64,000 nucleotides of DNA from Gordionus sp. m RMFG-2023 (Eukaryota; Nematomorpha; Gordioida; Chordodea; Parachordodidae). This document shows, one piece after another, positions 23,535 through 35,556 of the stretch. The position numbers and the translations under genes were made by a program. The stretch covers positions 43,563,561-43,627,560 of the forward strand of contig NC_088775.1 in the NCBI RefSeq assembly GCF_954871325.1, read 5' to 3'. How positions within the stretch are numbered: the first letter of the stretch is position 1; each line of letters begins with the position of its first letter. Below the pieces are notes generated by a model, which was not told where the DNA came from, searched no databases, and was given only the letters and a program-made list of their open reading frames with translations.

Positions 23535-24760
23535 TTAAATAAATTTACAATTATCAGAATCTGACAAATCTTTAGATTCTTGAACCTCTAGGTTATGAGT
23601 AATAATTACATTCCCTATTTTGGCCATCTTATAAATATTTCTAAACTTCAACATTACTTCGAAAATTTGACTTGAATTTAAATTGTAAAATTCACAGATA
23701 TCCTCGATATCTTCCTTAATAATTGATTTTTCTGCCACATTATTTGGCGTAAAAAATGATGTTTGATGTAAAAATTTCATCGAATCATCATTAAATCTTT
23801 CGTTAAACTGCATAATAATTAAATCGAGTGCAGCATAAAACACACCTATTTTAAAGCTAAAAAAAATTTCTATATTTAATGATGAAAGTATATATACCTC
23901 CTCTCCTTTTTGGATTGTAATGTTTGAAGTTTAGAACTTTTAAAATCAAAAGGTAGATTTCTCTTCTTCATAAAATCTTGTGCCTTTGAAAAAAACATCC
24001 AAAAATTCAGTGTTATTATCTATTAGATTAAAAAATAATTAAGACAATAATTTATATTATACTTCTCAAATTAATCAAACAATCTTTTGCCAATTGAATT
24101 TGATTTATTGCAAACCCTATATCCTTCGAAATGGTTTGCAATTTTGTACAAGCCAAACTTGTTATCAACAATATTTTATCCAAAACACTAAGTGATAAGA
24201 TAAAATCAAATTTTTCTATTCTAAAGACTATAGCACTATCCATAGTGGAAGTGGCAGGATCTTCAGAATCCTTTAAATTTGTTAAAGCTGCCCTCAAGGC
24301 ATCATAAAGTAGAAAAAAATTTACAATAGCTTTATATGACGATAGGCAGCTTCTAAATAAAAAAACATTTTAAATATAAATAAATAAGGTACTATTACCG
24401 AGTGGTATCTTGATGCGTAGAAATCGTTATTTTTTCAGATCATTGCACTGAAATTTTTTGAGTACCTCATATCTTTTTACACCATTAAAATAGATATAAA
24501 TCTTATCTAGTATTCCTAGAACATTTGAAGTTCTTTAATTGATTGGCATAATTGAACAATGATTAAATTTAATCAATGACAATAACACCAAATAAAAGCT
24601 GCCTTTGGCGCCTCTGCTCTAATCAAGGCCTGCACACCATTGATTCTTCCACTCGTGTTTGAGGCGCCATCATAACTTTGCCCAACTAGGAATTCAAGGA
24701 GTAAATTCATCGAGCCAAGTTTGGACATTATATTATGCTTAATATCGAGACCTGTGGTAT
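23535..24760 (-). pseudogene. hAT transposase, copy 2, broken
   Basis: Coding blocks on the minus strand match those of the copy at 11572-12742. Block 23843-23535 has KFLHQTSFFTPNNVAEKSII and DICEFYNLNSSQIFE. Block 24297-24052 has FILSLSVLDKILLITSLACT with LQTISKDIGFAINQIQLAKD. Further up (about 24550-24720) lie the YDGAS and HRLNL-type regions, disrupted here (the CHRLNL counterpart reads CH-LNLI-like with a changed Arg). The dimerisation domain is missing with the left end of the element. It is non-functional; comparison with copy 1 shows independent decay. Confidence 0.82.
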
Positions 24761-24851
24761 TTCCCGTACAATATATGTCAATCAGTCTTTCAACAGGCTT
24801 TGCATCTCACTAATTTCAACATATCTTAGTCAAAGCTATTGCTTCTGATTT

Positions 24852-25063
24852 CGAAACATCATATGTGCCATCAACTATGATTGAAAAGCACCTGTTAAAT
24901 TCAATCTCATTTTGAATTTTTTTTATAACCATATTTTTTATGGTTTAATGAGAAATTTCGAAACATCATATGTGCCATCAACTAGGATTGAAAAGCACCT
25001 GTTAAATTCAATCTCATTTTAAATTTTTTTTATAACCATATTTTTCATGGTTTAATGAGAATA
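24852..25063. repeat. 107-bp tandem duplication inside hAT copy 2
   Basis: The block beginning CGAAACATCATATGTGCCAT and ending ATGGTTTAATGAGAA is present twice in a row (24852-24958 and 24959-25063) with few differences. The copy at 11045-13474 has it once, so the duplication arose after insertion or within this lineage. Confidence 0.88.
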
Positions 25064-25915
25064 TTTATGTTATTATATGTTAATAGATTTGCATATGATT
25101 TCGTTTAATCCCTTATTGTTTTTCTCCCAGTACAGGTTCAGAATCTGCAATGAGTTTAATAAGGCCCGTCATATTGCCTTCTTGTAACCTGTTCCCCAGA
25201 AGGCTTGGTTACGAGATATTAAATAACCTAGACATCTTATTAATATTCTTATGATAGAACGGTTATTATCCACACATTCTTTCTGGGGTATTATAAATTG
25301 TAATATGGAATTTTTGTTGTGTGAAAGCTTTCCATAATCGGCCATCATATGTGTCTGTGTTCATGCACAATAATATCACTATTAAATTTCATGATCATTA
25401 AAAGAGTCAGATATTATATTTTTTTTTAACACATTTTATTATTTTTGGTTAATATTTTTAGGCATATTTTGAAATTGGAAAAATAATTTATGACAAGAAA
25501 TCTCGGATAACAACCTAATTTACTAAACATCGATCTAAAATTTCCGTAAATACATATTAAATTAATAAATAAGTGGGGGGGGGGGGGGGGTCTTATTATT
25601 ACATACATAAACCAGAAATCAATTGGTTATGGATGGATGTAGCAAAACAATAAAAAAAAAATTTCTTTTTAAAAAGTACCCCTACTCAAAATTTTAAAAT
25701 AAAAAATTAAAAAAAATATTTTTTAAAAAAAAAGAAGTACCCCCCCCCCCCACTCAAATTTACTGAAGCAGTTGCTTCGGACCCCCCCCCCCCCCGTTGT
25801 AGGGGCCACTGAATGAGGTGTAAAATAATATATATTTCACATTGTAAATATTGATAATATATAATATATTTTATCGTGAATACTTATAATTTAAAAATAA
25901 ATTCATAATTTATAT

Positions 25916-26224
25916 CAGAGACTTTCCGGGCCGGACCATATTTTAATTTTTTAAATATACCCAAGTCGGGCTTAAAAACATTTTTTTTTAAATTACCCGT
26001 GTTGGGCCTAAAATTTTTCTTAAAAAATATCCGGGCCGGGTCGGGCCAAATATTTTAAAACCGAATATTTTAAATTGCCATTATTATCTATAAATTTTAA
26101 AAACAAATATATTTTATTTTTAAGAAATCCAGGCAGGGCCTAAATATATATAACCCGAGCCGGCCGAAATCCTTTTTAAAAAAAAATCCGGACCGGGCTG
26201 GGACGTGCAAATGGTACCTCTGTG
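25916..26224. mobile_element. Short non-autonomous hAT-like element, GGGCCGGGTCGGGC family
   Basis: A 309-bp element with a CAGAGACTTTCCGGGCCGGA left end and a right end that reads CAGAGGTACCATTTGCACG in reverse. It is flanked by an identical 8-bp duplication ATTTATAT (25908-25915 and 26225-26232). The interior alternates GGGCCGGGTCGGGC-type words with T/A runs. Related copies lie at 54859-55680 and, degraded, at 46741-47075. No coding capacity. Confidence 0.85.
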
Positions 26225-26489
26225 ATTTATATGAAGGATAAATAAACCTTTTTTACATTTTTAATATAATTCAATTTTAGATTCCATGCCCAAATAGGGT
26301 TCCAAAATTACAAAAATGTGATCCTAATATTTACAATATTTGAATTCAATAGTATTATTCGTATTCGTAAGTGTAGAATAATTCCTTATTCGTATTCCTA
26401 TAATTAATCAAACTTATTGATTTGATTTGAAATTAAATTCTTAAAAAATAAAATTGGATTATTATTTCAAAAAGTGAAATTTGCTTATC

Positions 26490-26815
26490 TTCGTAAATAT
26501 CATTTTAAGCTCCCCTCTTATCCCCCCTCCCACCACCCTCTCCCTGAAAAATTTATACAATATATTACTATAAGGAAGAATTTGATAGAAAAATTAGTAA
26601 AAGTAAATAATTTTTAAAAATAAAGACTATAATTCTAAATTTTTAGAAAAATTGCATTTTTATAAAAAAACAAGTGAAAACCCAAAATTATTTTTATAAT
26701 CTAATATATTCAAAAGCTTATAATAAGGGATCTAAAGATCTCCAAAAAAATTTATGGGAAAAAAACTAACCTAATAGTGCCCCTCCCCATCCATTATCAA
26801 AATCCTGGATATGCA
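26490..26815. repeat. Short repeat family B, copy 1
   Basis: The segment shares an ordered set of blocks with 40235-40580, 50688-51025 and 58145-58325: C-rich start, then a TATTACTATAAGGAAGAATTTGA-like segment, TTTTTAAAATAA-GACTATAAT, GATCTAAAGATCTCCA, ATTATGCCCC-type C-tract, and ATCAAAATCCTGGATA near the right end. Its outer sequences resemble those of the hAT at 38086-39888, so it is probably a MITE derived from that lineage. Confidence 0.75.
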
Positions 26816-29800
26816 TATAATATAAATAGTATAAAAAGTTCTACAAAATTATGTAGAATACTTACGAATAATTTTAAATATTTGTAAATGATTTAGAATT
26901 TTTTTGAATTTAGACATAGGGGAGCCAGAGGATCACGCGAGCCCGAAAAACAAACTGCAATAAACTCAAAACAGCTCGATGATTCTTACAAAATAATATC
27001 TTATTTTGTTGCCAAAACAGATTTTACATCACCTTAAATTTTCCCTAAATTTTTTATTGGAAGGGATGAGCCATTCCCAGGGAAAATAGTTAGTGCCTAT
27101 ACACATGGCCTAAATAATTTATAAAATATTTATTAGTGTAAAAACAATATTTATTAGTGTAAAAACAATATTTAAAAAATTAAAAAAAATTATTTTAGTC
27201 ATTACTTCTAAAAAATGCTTTGTAAATTCTTATGAACTTCTGAAAGGTATCACCAGAACCTCACCAGCTCTAAGATTGAATTTAGTAATGTTAACATATA
27301 GAGTTAGTTTATATTACAACATAAAAATTTTATAGGTGATCTAATATAAATTCTTTTTATAGCTACTGTATAATATATAGTTATATATTTTTAGCAAGAA
27401 AACTAACCATTCGAAGAAAACTGAGCGTTCCCCCTGGAAAATAAGTTCCCCGGATCTCTCACGAATTATTTCAGAGATTTGGGTTAATTTATGATACGAA
27501 TAATTTTGATAATTAAATACAAATGATATCATATATTTTCTAATAATTTTGAATATTTTTGATTGAGTTATAAATATATATTAATAATTATTTTTACATT
27601 TTTGATACTCGATACAAATCTATCGAATAATGAATAATTCGTTTTAGTTATACAAGGAAGTTTTTACATTTATTATTCCCTTTTTTTAAACTTTTCTATT
27701 CCACTCTTCTTTTCTTTTTTTCCAAAAAATTCAAATTATAATTTACGTGAGAAAATAAAATGATGTTAAATCTCCCACATAATTCATAAGTTTACTAATT
27801 TTTAAGTTATTATTTTTTTAATAAGGAAATTATTGTAGACAAAACGGAACCACAATAAATTATTCTTTTATATTAAAAAATTATATATTTAATATTTTTA
27901 ATCTTGATAAATGAGATATTTACCATTTCCACAATGCGACGATGACAAGCATCATTCTCTCTAATTAACACCTTCTAATACCCCCCCCCCCTATTGAAAT
28001 TTAGTTTTTTGTAATAAAATACCTTATCTACCAAATTATAAAATAAAGATTATTTAACATTATGAAAAAGAACGTCTATTTAACTTAAAATAAGTGTTAA
28101 CTCTTAAGTAAATAGTTTCTTTTGGGTTTTGGTTGATTTTCTTTAATGATGGTAGATAATTTTCTCTTTATAAATATTATTTTAAAGAACGAAAGAAAAA
28201 TTATTATACAAGATAAAAGAAAATATTATAATCTTAAAATTTAAATTCCTATAAAATATGGCTAGAGCTTATAAAACATTTAGTCTATTCATCAAATGAT
28301 GACATAATAATTTATTTATTTTTTGAATTAAATACTACCTCTAGGGAAATTCATCATATTCAATATGGGACATATTACATTTAATAATTAAACTGATTAT
28401 GATGAAAAGCGACGAGGGTAAGAGAATTTGTTATGAGTTGTTTAATTTGACATATCTTTTTATCAATATGTATTTTGCATTTTTGAAATGAAATAATAAT
28501 TTTAAAAATTGTAATAGATGAACCAGTACTAGGCATAACCCATAACCCCTCGCTTATATGCACCCTCGTAGCTAGGAAGCGGTAGCTCCCCTCTACAAAC
28601 CTTTTTATGCCTGGAAACCGAGCCTCCAAATTTGCTACTAGTGGCTTATAAAAAATACCTCCCCCTCCCACAAAAACTTGACCTCCAGACCTATCCCCTG
28701 TCATTCTAGTAAAACTTCCTCGCTATGAGCTATGAGCCTCATAATATGACTAGGTAGAAATTTTAATTAATATGTTATTTAATCCTAATAAATACAAATT
28801 AATCATGCGCTAATTATTAATAAAATGGTCATGAAGTAAGTGAACATAATTAATTAAAAAAAGACCCCATTTTAATTATAATACTGGGTAAATTAGGGCC
28901 CTGCAATAGGCCTTTTTGTTCCGGTCCAATCTGGGAACCATTTTTTGTCGATTTTTCGAAAATCAGACTTCTATTGAAAAAAATAAAAAATTTAGGATTT
29001 AATTTGGCGGTATCCAAAATATTAAAAAATTAAATTCGCAGACTTCTGAAATTTTATCGCAAAGGAAGGAATAAGATTTTTTTATATAAATATAAAAATA
29101 TGTCCAAAATATAATTCTAGAAAATTTTAAAAGTTTCAAATATGTAACATACGATTCCATAATTAAGACTTCCGGAAAGTTTAAAAAATATAGCTTGGAC
29201 ATAGTCATATGATAAACAAATAAAATTATTTTTACAAAAGATTTACAAAAGCATTAAGAAAACAAAATAATTAAAATTTTTGACTGAAATCCAAAGTTTA
29301 CTTATATTGATTCCAAAAATGTAATTCTTAGTACGTCGGATAGGTCAGCGCAGAACTTTTCATTTGAGATTTCTTTTTATTTAGTTCTTAAATATTATAT
29401 TATACCCATAATAAGTCCTTTATAACTTATTTTGTATCTTATTTATTCTTTAATTTTATTTAAAAGCCATTTTTTTAAAGACAAATTTAGTTGTGTGACA
29501 ATGTTGTTATGACAAATGAGATAGAGAAGTTGTAAAATATTAATAAAAAAGACACACATACACCATTACATATATATAATATGTAAAAAAAAGTATAATA
29601 GAATTGTTTAAAGGAGAAGAAAAGAAATTTGCATAAAATATCTCAATTTTTATTGTAACTTCGGGGTCTTTATCATTTTTACCTAAGAACGAACGAATGA
29701 ATAATATTACATTTTTTAAAATACCATTTTTTTTTTATTGTAAAAGACACTTTCAATTTTTGTTGTCTTTTTTTTAAAGAGGAGGGGATGGGTTACATTT

Positions 29801-30967
29801 ATAGTTATAAAATATCTTACCCGCCAGATCCCTTAAAAATAAAAGAAAATATCCCTATATATACCCATAAAAATTGAGTTGTAAAGAAAGAGCAAGTAAT
29901 CTGCGGACAAGGTATATTATAACCGATTATTGAAAAAAATATTGATTAAAGATATTGGTAAAAACTTCTGAAAAGTTGAAAATCAAATTTATTTTTAGCT
30001 TTATAAAAATCCTATAAATTTATTATATATATAATATATTCTAAGATTTGCCTTATCAAAAAAATTAAAGCATAAAATAAAATTTAAAAAATGTCGAAAC
30101 TTTAACTAATAAGAAATTCATGTCCTCTGAATTGAAGGGTTCAATCAACTTGTAAAACTGTTTAAAGAATCTCATAACTAGTATTTTTATCTATAATATT
30201 TTTATACCTGCATTATGTGTATATTATAATTTTTTTTAATGTTTAAAATGATATTATAATAATGAGTAATATTTGATGACATTATAATTGAATATTTTTT
30301 CAATTATTAAATTAAAAAATTTTTTTCTCTGTAAAGTAAAATAATTGACTTTTTTTGGCTATCAATAATTATTGACTCCCGGAGGGAGAAAAGTCAAGAT
30401 AGAGGATTGACTAGACTCCTTCTCCCATTGAAATTTAAGCAATATGTTATAAAATTGAACTATTTATATCCACCTATTTAAAGAATATTTGTTCGACCTT
30501 CCCCATAGGAAAAATCCCACAGACTGCTCCGTGTCAATAATAAATATTTATTAACCGTTAGATAATTTGTATATTTATAATTCTAAAAAAAATAAATAAT
30601 AATATAGTGCACCATTGAATAGCATTTTAAAAAAAAATTTATTAAATTATTTTTTCTTAGTCATGGGCAATTAGTAATACATTATATATTTAACAAGTAG
30701 ATATAACAAATTAAATAATATAAATATTATATTGTACACAAAATTACAAATTATGGAAATTCTAAAAAAAAATGTTTTTAACAAAACATATATATTTTTA
30801 CCTATAATTTTTTTATGGTAGATAATAACTAAAAATATATATACTATTATACATATAATAAAATGGCATATTACAACAGATATATATTTGAATATACAAA
30901 ACATCGAGAAAGTGGTTGAAATTAAATTGCAAAAACAACTCAACAAGCAGCTACTATTATAGTAGGA
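26816..30967. other. Downstream flank of the Zic gene, transposon-poor
   Basis: No convincing gene or recognisable transposon was seen, apart from a 23-bp tandem duplication near 27128-27174 and a GC-richer patch at 28540-28704. In that patch one frame is open (GGGIFYKPLVANLEARFPGI), but no relative is recognised. A minus-strand open frame at 30946-30671 has only AT-driven hydrophobic residues and probably lies in the Zic 3' untranslated region. A minus-strand AATAAA at 30643-30638 could serve polyadenylation, but such hexamers are common by chance here. Confidence 0.5.
28540..28704. other. GC-richer patch of unknown origin
   Basis: About 165 bp stand out from the AT-rich surroundings: AACCCATAACCCCTCGCTTA through CCTGGAAACCGAGCCTCC to GACCTCCAGACCTATCCCC. 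On the minus strand it is open but reads as Gly-rich then hydrophobic without a recognisable domain. It is probably a fragment of an unidentified repeat. No second copy was noticed in the window. Confidence 0.35.
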
Positions 30968-33900
30968 TCATATATAAATGAAAGGAATCAAAGAGGGTTT
31001 GGCGTTTAAAGGAAATCCTTGCTGGGATAAATGCTTATCGCATAAGATTGTCCCAGTAGGTAAATAATTCTCTTGAAACAGAGTGGGAGACGTGGCCAAT
31101 GAACAATTAACAATGACAGGTTCTGAAAGTGCTGGTTCTATGCTGTATCTAGAATTCTTCGAAAACATTTCGTCGTTCAAAAGATTTCGATCGAAGGTGT
31201 TGGCATTTATCTTAGGTCTATCATAAATACTATGGGGATTACTATTATAATACTCATAAAAGGTGTTGTTCATCATGTTATGATCTTGTAAATAAGGTTT
31301 AAAATTATTGGCAGCGATGTCATCACTCGAAGGGGGTGTAGGCAGCCCCGGATGAACATAAGTTTCGTTATAACTTAGAGTAGGATTGTTATTAGGACAA
31401 CTGTTAAAGTTGGTAGTCATGTGGTAGGGGTAAAATGGAACAGGATAAGTGCAAAACGATTCTTTGATGGGTGAATAATTAGTGTTTTTGTAGCCAGAAT
31501 CCCCGTAGCTATAAATATAGCTGCCATACTGGTAAGAATCGCTTGCTGATAGCTTTTGTAAACTATGCATAGGCGTGTCGTAAGGGGTGAAAAGCTTAGG
31601 TTTGATAGGATCTCTAATAATCTTGTCAGTTTGATCACTGTAGCATGAAGATATAGAATATGTCGGAAAAGGACTCTTTTCTACCGTAAATTGAAAATTA
31701 TTTGATTTAGTTTTGCTTTTCGTGATATGGTTATCGGTTTTCACTGAGGCATCGGTTATATAAGGATTTGTAAAGCTTAATATTGGATCATTTACCATCA
31801 TATTATTATCAAAATCTGTTTTAGGTTTGATCACTTGTTTTTTGGCTACCTGGTGAGGCATGTTGTTATCGAATTGAACTACGTTCAAGATATTGTTTTG
31901 AATATTAATATTGATACTCTGAGGTTTTATATTTAACATTTTAGAAATATGATAAATCGAAGGGGACATTCTAGAATTTGTTAAGCTCCATTTTGCATTA
32001 TTAGCTCCATGATGTGGTTTATCGTTAAAATTCGAAAATTGACTGTGATTAATCGAAAAATGAGGATTTTGGTAGTTGCTATAATCGTTACATAAATTTT
32101 TGGTTGAATTTCCCATATTTTCAAAGATTTCGCCAGTAGAACTATCCAAATATGTGCCTCTTATAAGGTTTTTTTCAATATTTGAATTTTTTAATTGGTT
32201 GAATGGGATGGTGAAATGCTTTCTCAATTTTTTTACCTTTTTATTATAGCGTTTCGGGTTGATATTACATACCAATTTGTTGCTATTGGTTCCTCCCGAT
32301 TGTTTCCTGTATTTCAAGCCCTCCTTGAGAGTTTTATATTGATATTTATTTTGATGGACGTTCTTTTTATTGTGCATGTTTTTTACATTGTCATAGTTTT
32401 TGACAAAACCGGAGGCTTGATTCAGGTCCTCCTTTCCTTGCGATTTCAATCCACTAGTAGAATCTACCGTATCAATATTAGTTGATTCGATTTTAGGGTT
32501 CATCATTAAAAATTCCTTTAAATTCAACCCTTCCGCAGATTTTTTTGCGTTTGTCAAGTCCTTTAGATACTTATCTTCCTCGCTAGCATCATCTATTAAC
32601 AAAAGTAAAGCTTCCTCCCCGTGTGCTTTCATGTGCTTCCTAAGTGAACTGGGATGAGTGTAAGTTTTGTCGCAGCCTCGAAATTTGCAGTTGTAAGGTT
32701 TATCACTGGTATGCACATGAGAATGCTTTTTCCGATCTGAACTGTTGGCAAACCGGCGTTCACATCCATCATATTCACATTGAAACGGTTTCTCGCCTAT
32801 AAAATAATAATTAAATTTTTTAATAAAATAATATATACAAAAACTATTTATGAAAGAACATAGCTCGTGTGAAGAAAATATAATTTACTATTAGAAAATT
32901 AAATATTATAATGATATTTAGGTGTAAACTAAAGATTTTACCACTTCTCTAAATCAAGATTTTTTGAAATTTAAATATGACCAAAATGTCAAAGATATAG
33001 TAAAATATAATTATCTCAGCTTTATTCTTTCAATATCCGAAACTTGAACATCCTATGCATAGTATAGACTTTGGCATTTTGTTGCCTATTATAATGTTAG
33101 CGTTAAAGGGAACTTGAATCTCAATCAATAAAAAAATAGCAAGAATTAATGACTTTATATAATTGTGATTTACTAATATTATATTTATTTTACTATTATT
33201 ATAACATACCTTGATATAAATTAAAATTGTCGATATAACGAAATTATAATTGTAATTAATGAAGAATAAAGGAAAGTATTTCAGTTATTACTGGATATAT
33301 GTAAGAGCAAGTCTGTCCAGGGTCCTCTAAAACTGTTGGGAGATACTAATCAATTACTTATCGATATCTAAGTGGGAGGGACGAGGGGTAACCTTGGGCC
33401 AACATACATAATCATTATCTATTTTATATGATTCTTTATTATATAGGAATATAGGTCTCTTAGTCTGTCCTATTGGTGAGTTATTTAAATGATTTTTTAT
33501 AAAAACCTGTATGCGTTCTCTTATGTATTTTTAGATTTTCGCTTCGCGCGAATTTTTTGCCACAATTGGAGAATGGGCATGCGAAAGGTTTTTCTCCGGT
33601 GTGCACCCTGATATGATTAACCAATTTATATTTGGCCTTGAAGGGCTTTCCGACCCGACTGCAATCTTTCCAATAGCAACGATGCTTGCTAAATATGGTC
33701 GAGTGCAAGTTATTACTAGGCCCATTCATGTATTCACCAACAGTGTTATCTAAATGTTCGATCGTGATGTGGTTAACTATCTCTTGCAGCGATAAGAATA
33801 ATCTGTCACAATAAATAGCGCTATTTTCCCCAGCCGATATGTTCATGCAGGCGTTCAAAATATTTGATGAGGAAGTTATGGCGTTAATGGAATACAAGCC

Positions 33901-35556
33901 TTTGTTTTCTGAGCTACCATTGGACACGTTTTCTAGTGATCCGTCGTGGTAATCACTAGAACTAAGAAAATAGTTCATATTCGGAAATTTTGTGCAACAA
34001 GGATTTGTCCCATTAGATTTATGGTGTAAGTCCTCTAAATCACGGTTAAACGAGGGATTACCACTTTCATGAAATGAATTTTCAAAGGACTCGTGATTAT
34101 TAATATATCTTATGAACCATTTACAGACTATCTTAAATTCAAGAGACTTATCATTATTGTTAACCAATGAGCAGCTTGTTTTTCTATCCACTATTTTATT
34201 ACCCCCAGTTGATACATAGAAAGGTATATTTTTTTCCTGGCCATCGACATTACCTTTAATTGATCGTAAACATTTTTCAGCGGCGCTATTATCGCTTATA
34301 TTATTCCAGTCTTCAAAATTGGAATCGTATACATTTTTCCTCTTTTTGCGATCTTTGAGATCAAAATACGGGTTAATCGTGCTTTGACTTATTTTACGTT
34401 TAACCTTTCGAGTCCTATGTAAAATGGGATTATTATATCCTCGGTTATGTTCGAGTTCGAAGGAATTGTTATCTCTAACATAAATTTGCCCATAATTAAT
34501 CTTATCATGTGCAACTTTGTTACAGCTAAGGATTTCATCCACCTTTTTAACCAACATGTAACTCTGTGGATCTAAGAAACTAGCAGTCTCATCTGTTGGT
34601 ATATGATTACGTTTTGACGGCATAACATTATTCATGATATCGAATGGCTTCGCATTGCTCGAAACATAGTTATTCTCGTCGTTGTTATTCATATTATAAG
34701 GATCGTAATAAAAAGTATTTTGATGAGGACCATATGAGTTAAAAGTAGCCGGGTAATTCGATACGTGGTGTTGTCGTGGATATGGACGTATGTAAGAGGA
34801 CATTTGAATAGGTAATGGAGGTGGAAAATAAGGTGGGGCAATGTTATTTTGGTAAGAGTCCATATGGTAAGAATGGTCATGGATGGCATTATAAGGGGTG
34901 TAAGTTTCGGAAGAAGGTATTTTGCAGATGTCATCTTCTATATTTCTATTGTCGTTATTACGATTATGATTTATGATACCATTACATTCGTTTTTATGAA
35001 GGGGGGTATTAGAAAGGGCTGTCTGGTATTCGTTTTTCGTAGTATTACCCTGGTCTTCAATTTTTTTGAGTAACCATGATTCGTCATTCTTTAATGGTGA
35101 TCTGTTGTACTCCTTTGATTTTTCAATAACGTTGGTAAGAATATTAAAATCTTTATATACGGGGGGATATTCTGCCAATTCCGTTATATCATGTATCGCT
35201 AAATTTTGGGATGGGTTATTAGAAACCTGCGATCTATAAGATATATCAACATCATCGAAAAATACTTCATCTCTCAATCCCCTAAACTTTATTGGCGCAG
35301 AATCAGAATAGGTATCGACGATGGCCTTTGATGTTCGTCCCTTTATTGATCCCAAATTATCAACAATCAATATTTCCTTCGCCGTTTTTTCGGGAAAATT
35401 GAGGATTTCGTTTGACTCGTTACCTTTAATAGACAAGAGGTGATTGGCAGCTGCAGGGAAATGATGGGCAAAATTGTGGTTATTGTGAATGTCCCAGTAA
35501 GATACTATATTATAATTTGTTGAAAAATTCGGTTGATCTAAATAATGAGTTTCCAT
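30968..35556 (-). CDS. Zic: Zic / odd-paired family zinc-finger transcription factor
   Basis: Two exons on the minus strand, 35556-33507 and 32796-30968, encode 1,292 residues. Five C2H2 fingers sit mid-protein. Finger 1 spans C478 to H601, with the Zic-type CKW start. Finger 2 is C627/C632/H648/H652 ([19 protein letters not shown]). Finger 3 is C660-H682 ([15 protein letters not shown]). Finger 4 is C690-H712 ([13 protein letters not shown]). Finger 5 is C720-H742 ([12 protein letters not shown]). These are family-defining sequences of nuclear, DNA-binding Zic proteins, which act in neural, segmental and mesodermal patterning. A basic stretch at 381-408 may aid nuclear import. Oddities: known Zics are usually about 400-700 residues, but here Asn/Tyr/Ser-rich arms of about 480 and 550 residues flank the fingers. 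Finger 1 also has 104 residues between its two cysteines, normally tens at most. The ATG at 35556 has an in-frame stop 27 bases upstream. A further 5' exon cannot be excluded. Confidence 0.95.
32797..33506 (-). other. Zic intron between fingers 3 and 4
   Basis: The 710-bp intron splits the Gly codon of the HTGEKPF linker (phase 1): exon 1 ends ...CGCATACAG and exon 2 starts GCGAGAAACC, restoring THTGEKPFQC. The acceptor is TTTTATAG. The donor CAG|GTTTTTA has GT but a poor extended consensus; without splicing the frame runs to FYKKSFK and a stop. This linker position is a long-conserved Zic intron site. A C/G-richer patch at 33310-33405 lies inside and is not explained. Confidence 0.88.

Larger units (their letters stand above)
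23437..25811 (-). mobile_element. hAT transposon, ZMYM/DUF4371 type, copy 2
   Basis: It aligns over nearly its whole length with 11475-13474. It has the same coding blocks, the same TTACTGAAGCAGTTGCTTCG subterminal sequence and C-tracts, and a right end GTAGGGGCCACTG ending at 25811. The left 430 bp of copy 1, including the dimerisation domain and terminal repeat, are absent here and replaced by unrelated sequence. Internally it has a 107-bp tandem duplication (24852-25063) and about 235 bp near 25187-25420 not present in copy 1. Confidence 0.9.

Noticed and set aside
28381-28704. 107-codon minus-strand open frame
   Set aside because: Half comes from a GC-richer repeat-like patch and half from AT-rich DNA. 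No domain is recognised and the start is unsupported.
30671-30946. 91-codon minus-strand open frame downstream of Zic
   Set aside because: Composition is Ile/Phe/Tyr/Cys-rich, as expected from AT-rich DNA; it is not conserved-looking and probably lies in the Zic 3' untranslated region.
32195-32485. Plus-strand open frame opposite Zic exon 2
   Set aside because: Shadow of the Zic coding sequence; the same applies to frames at 31417-31638, 33531-33725, 34689-34934 and 34849-35073.
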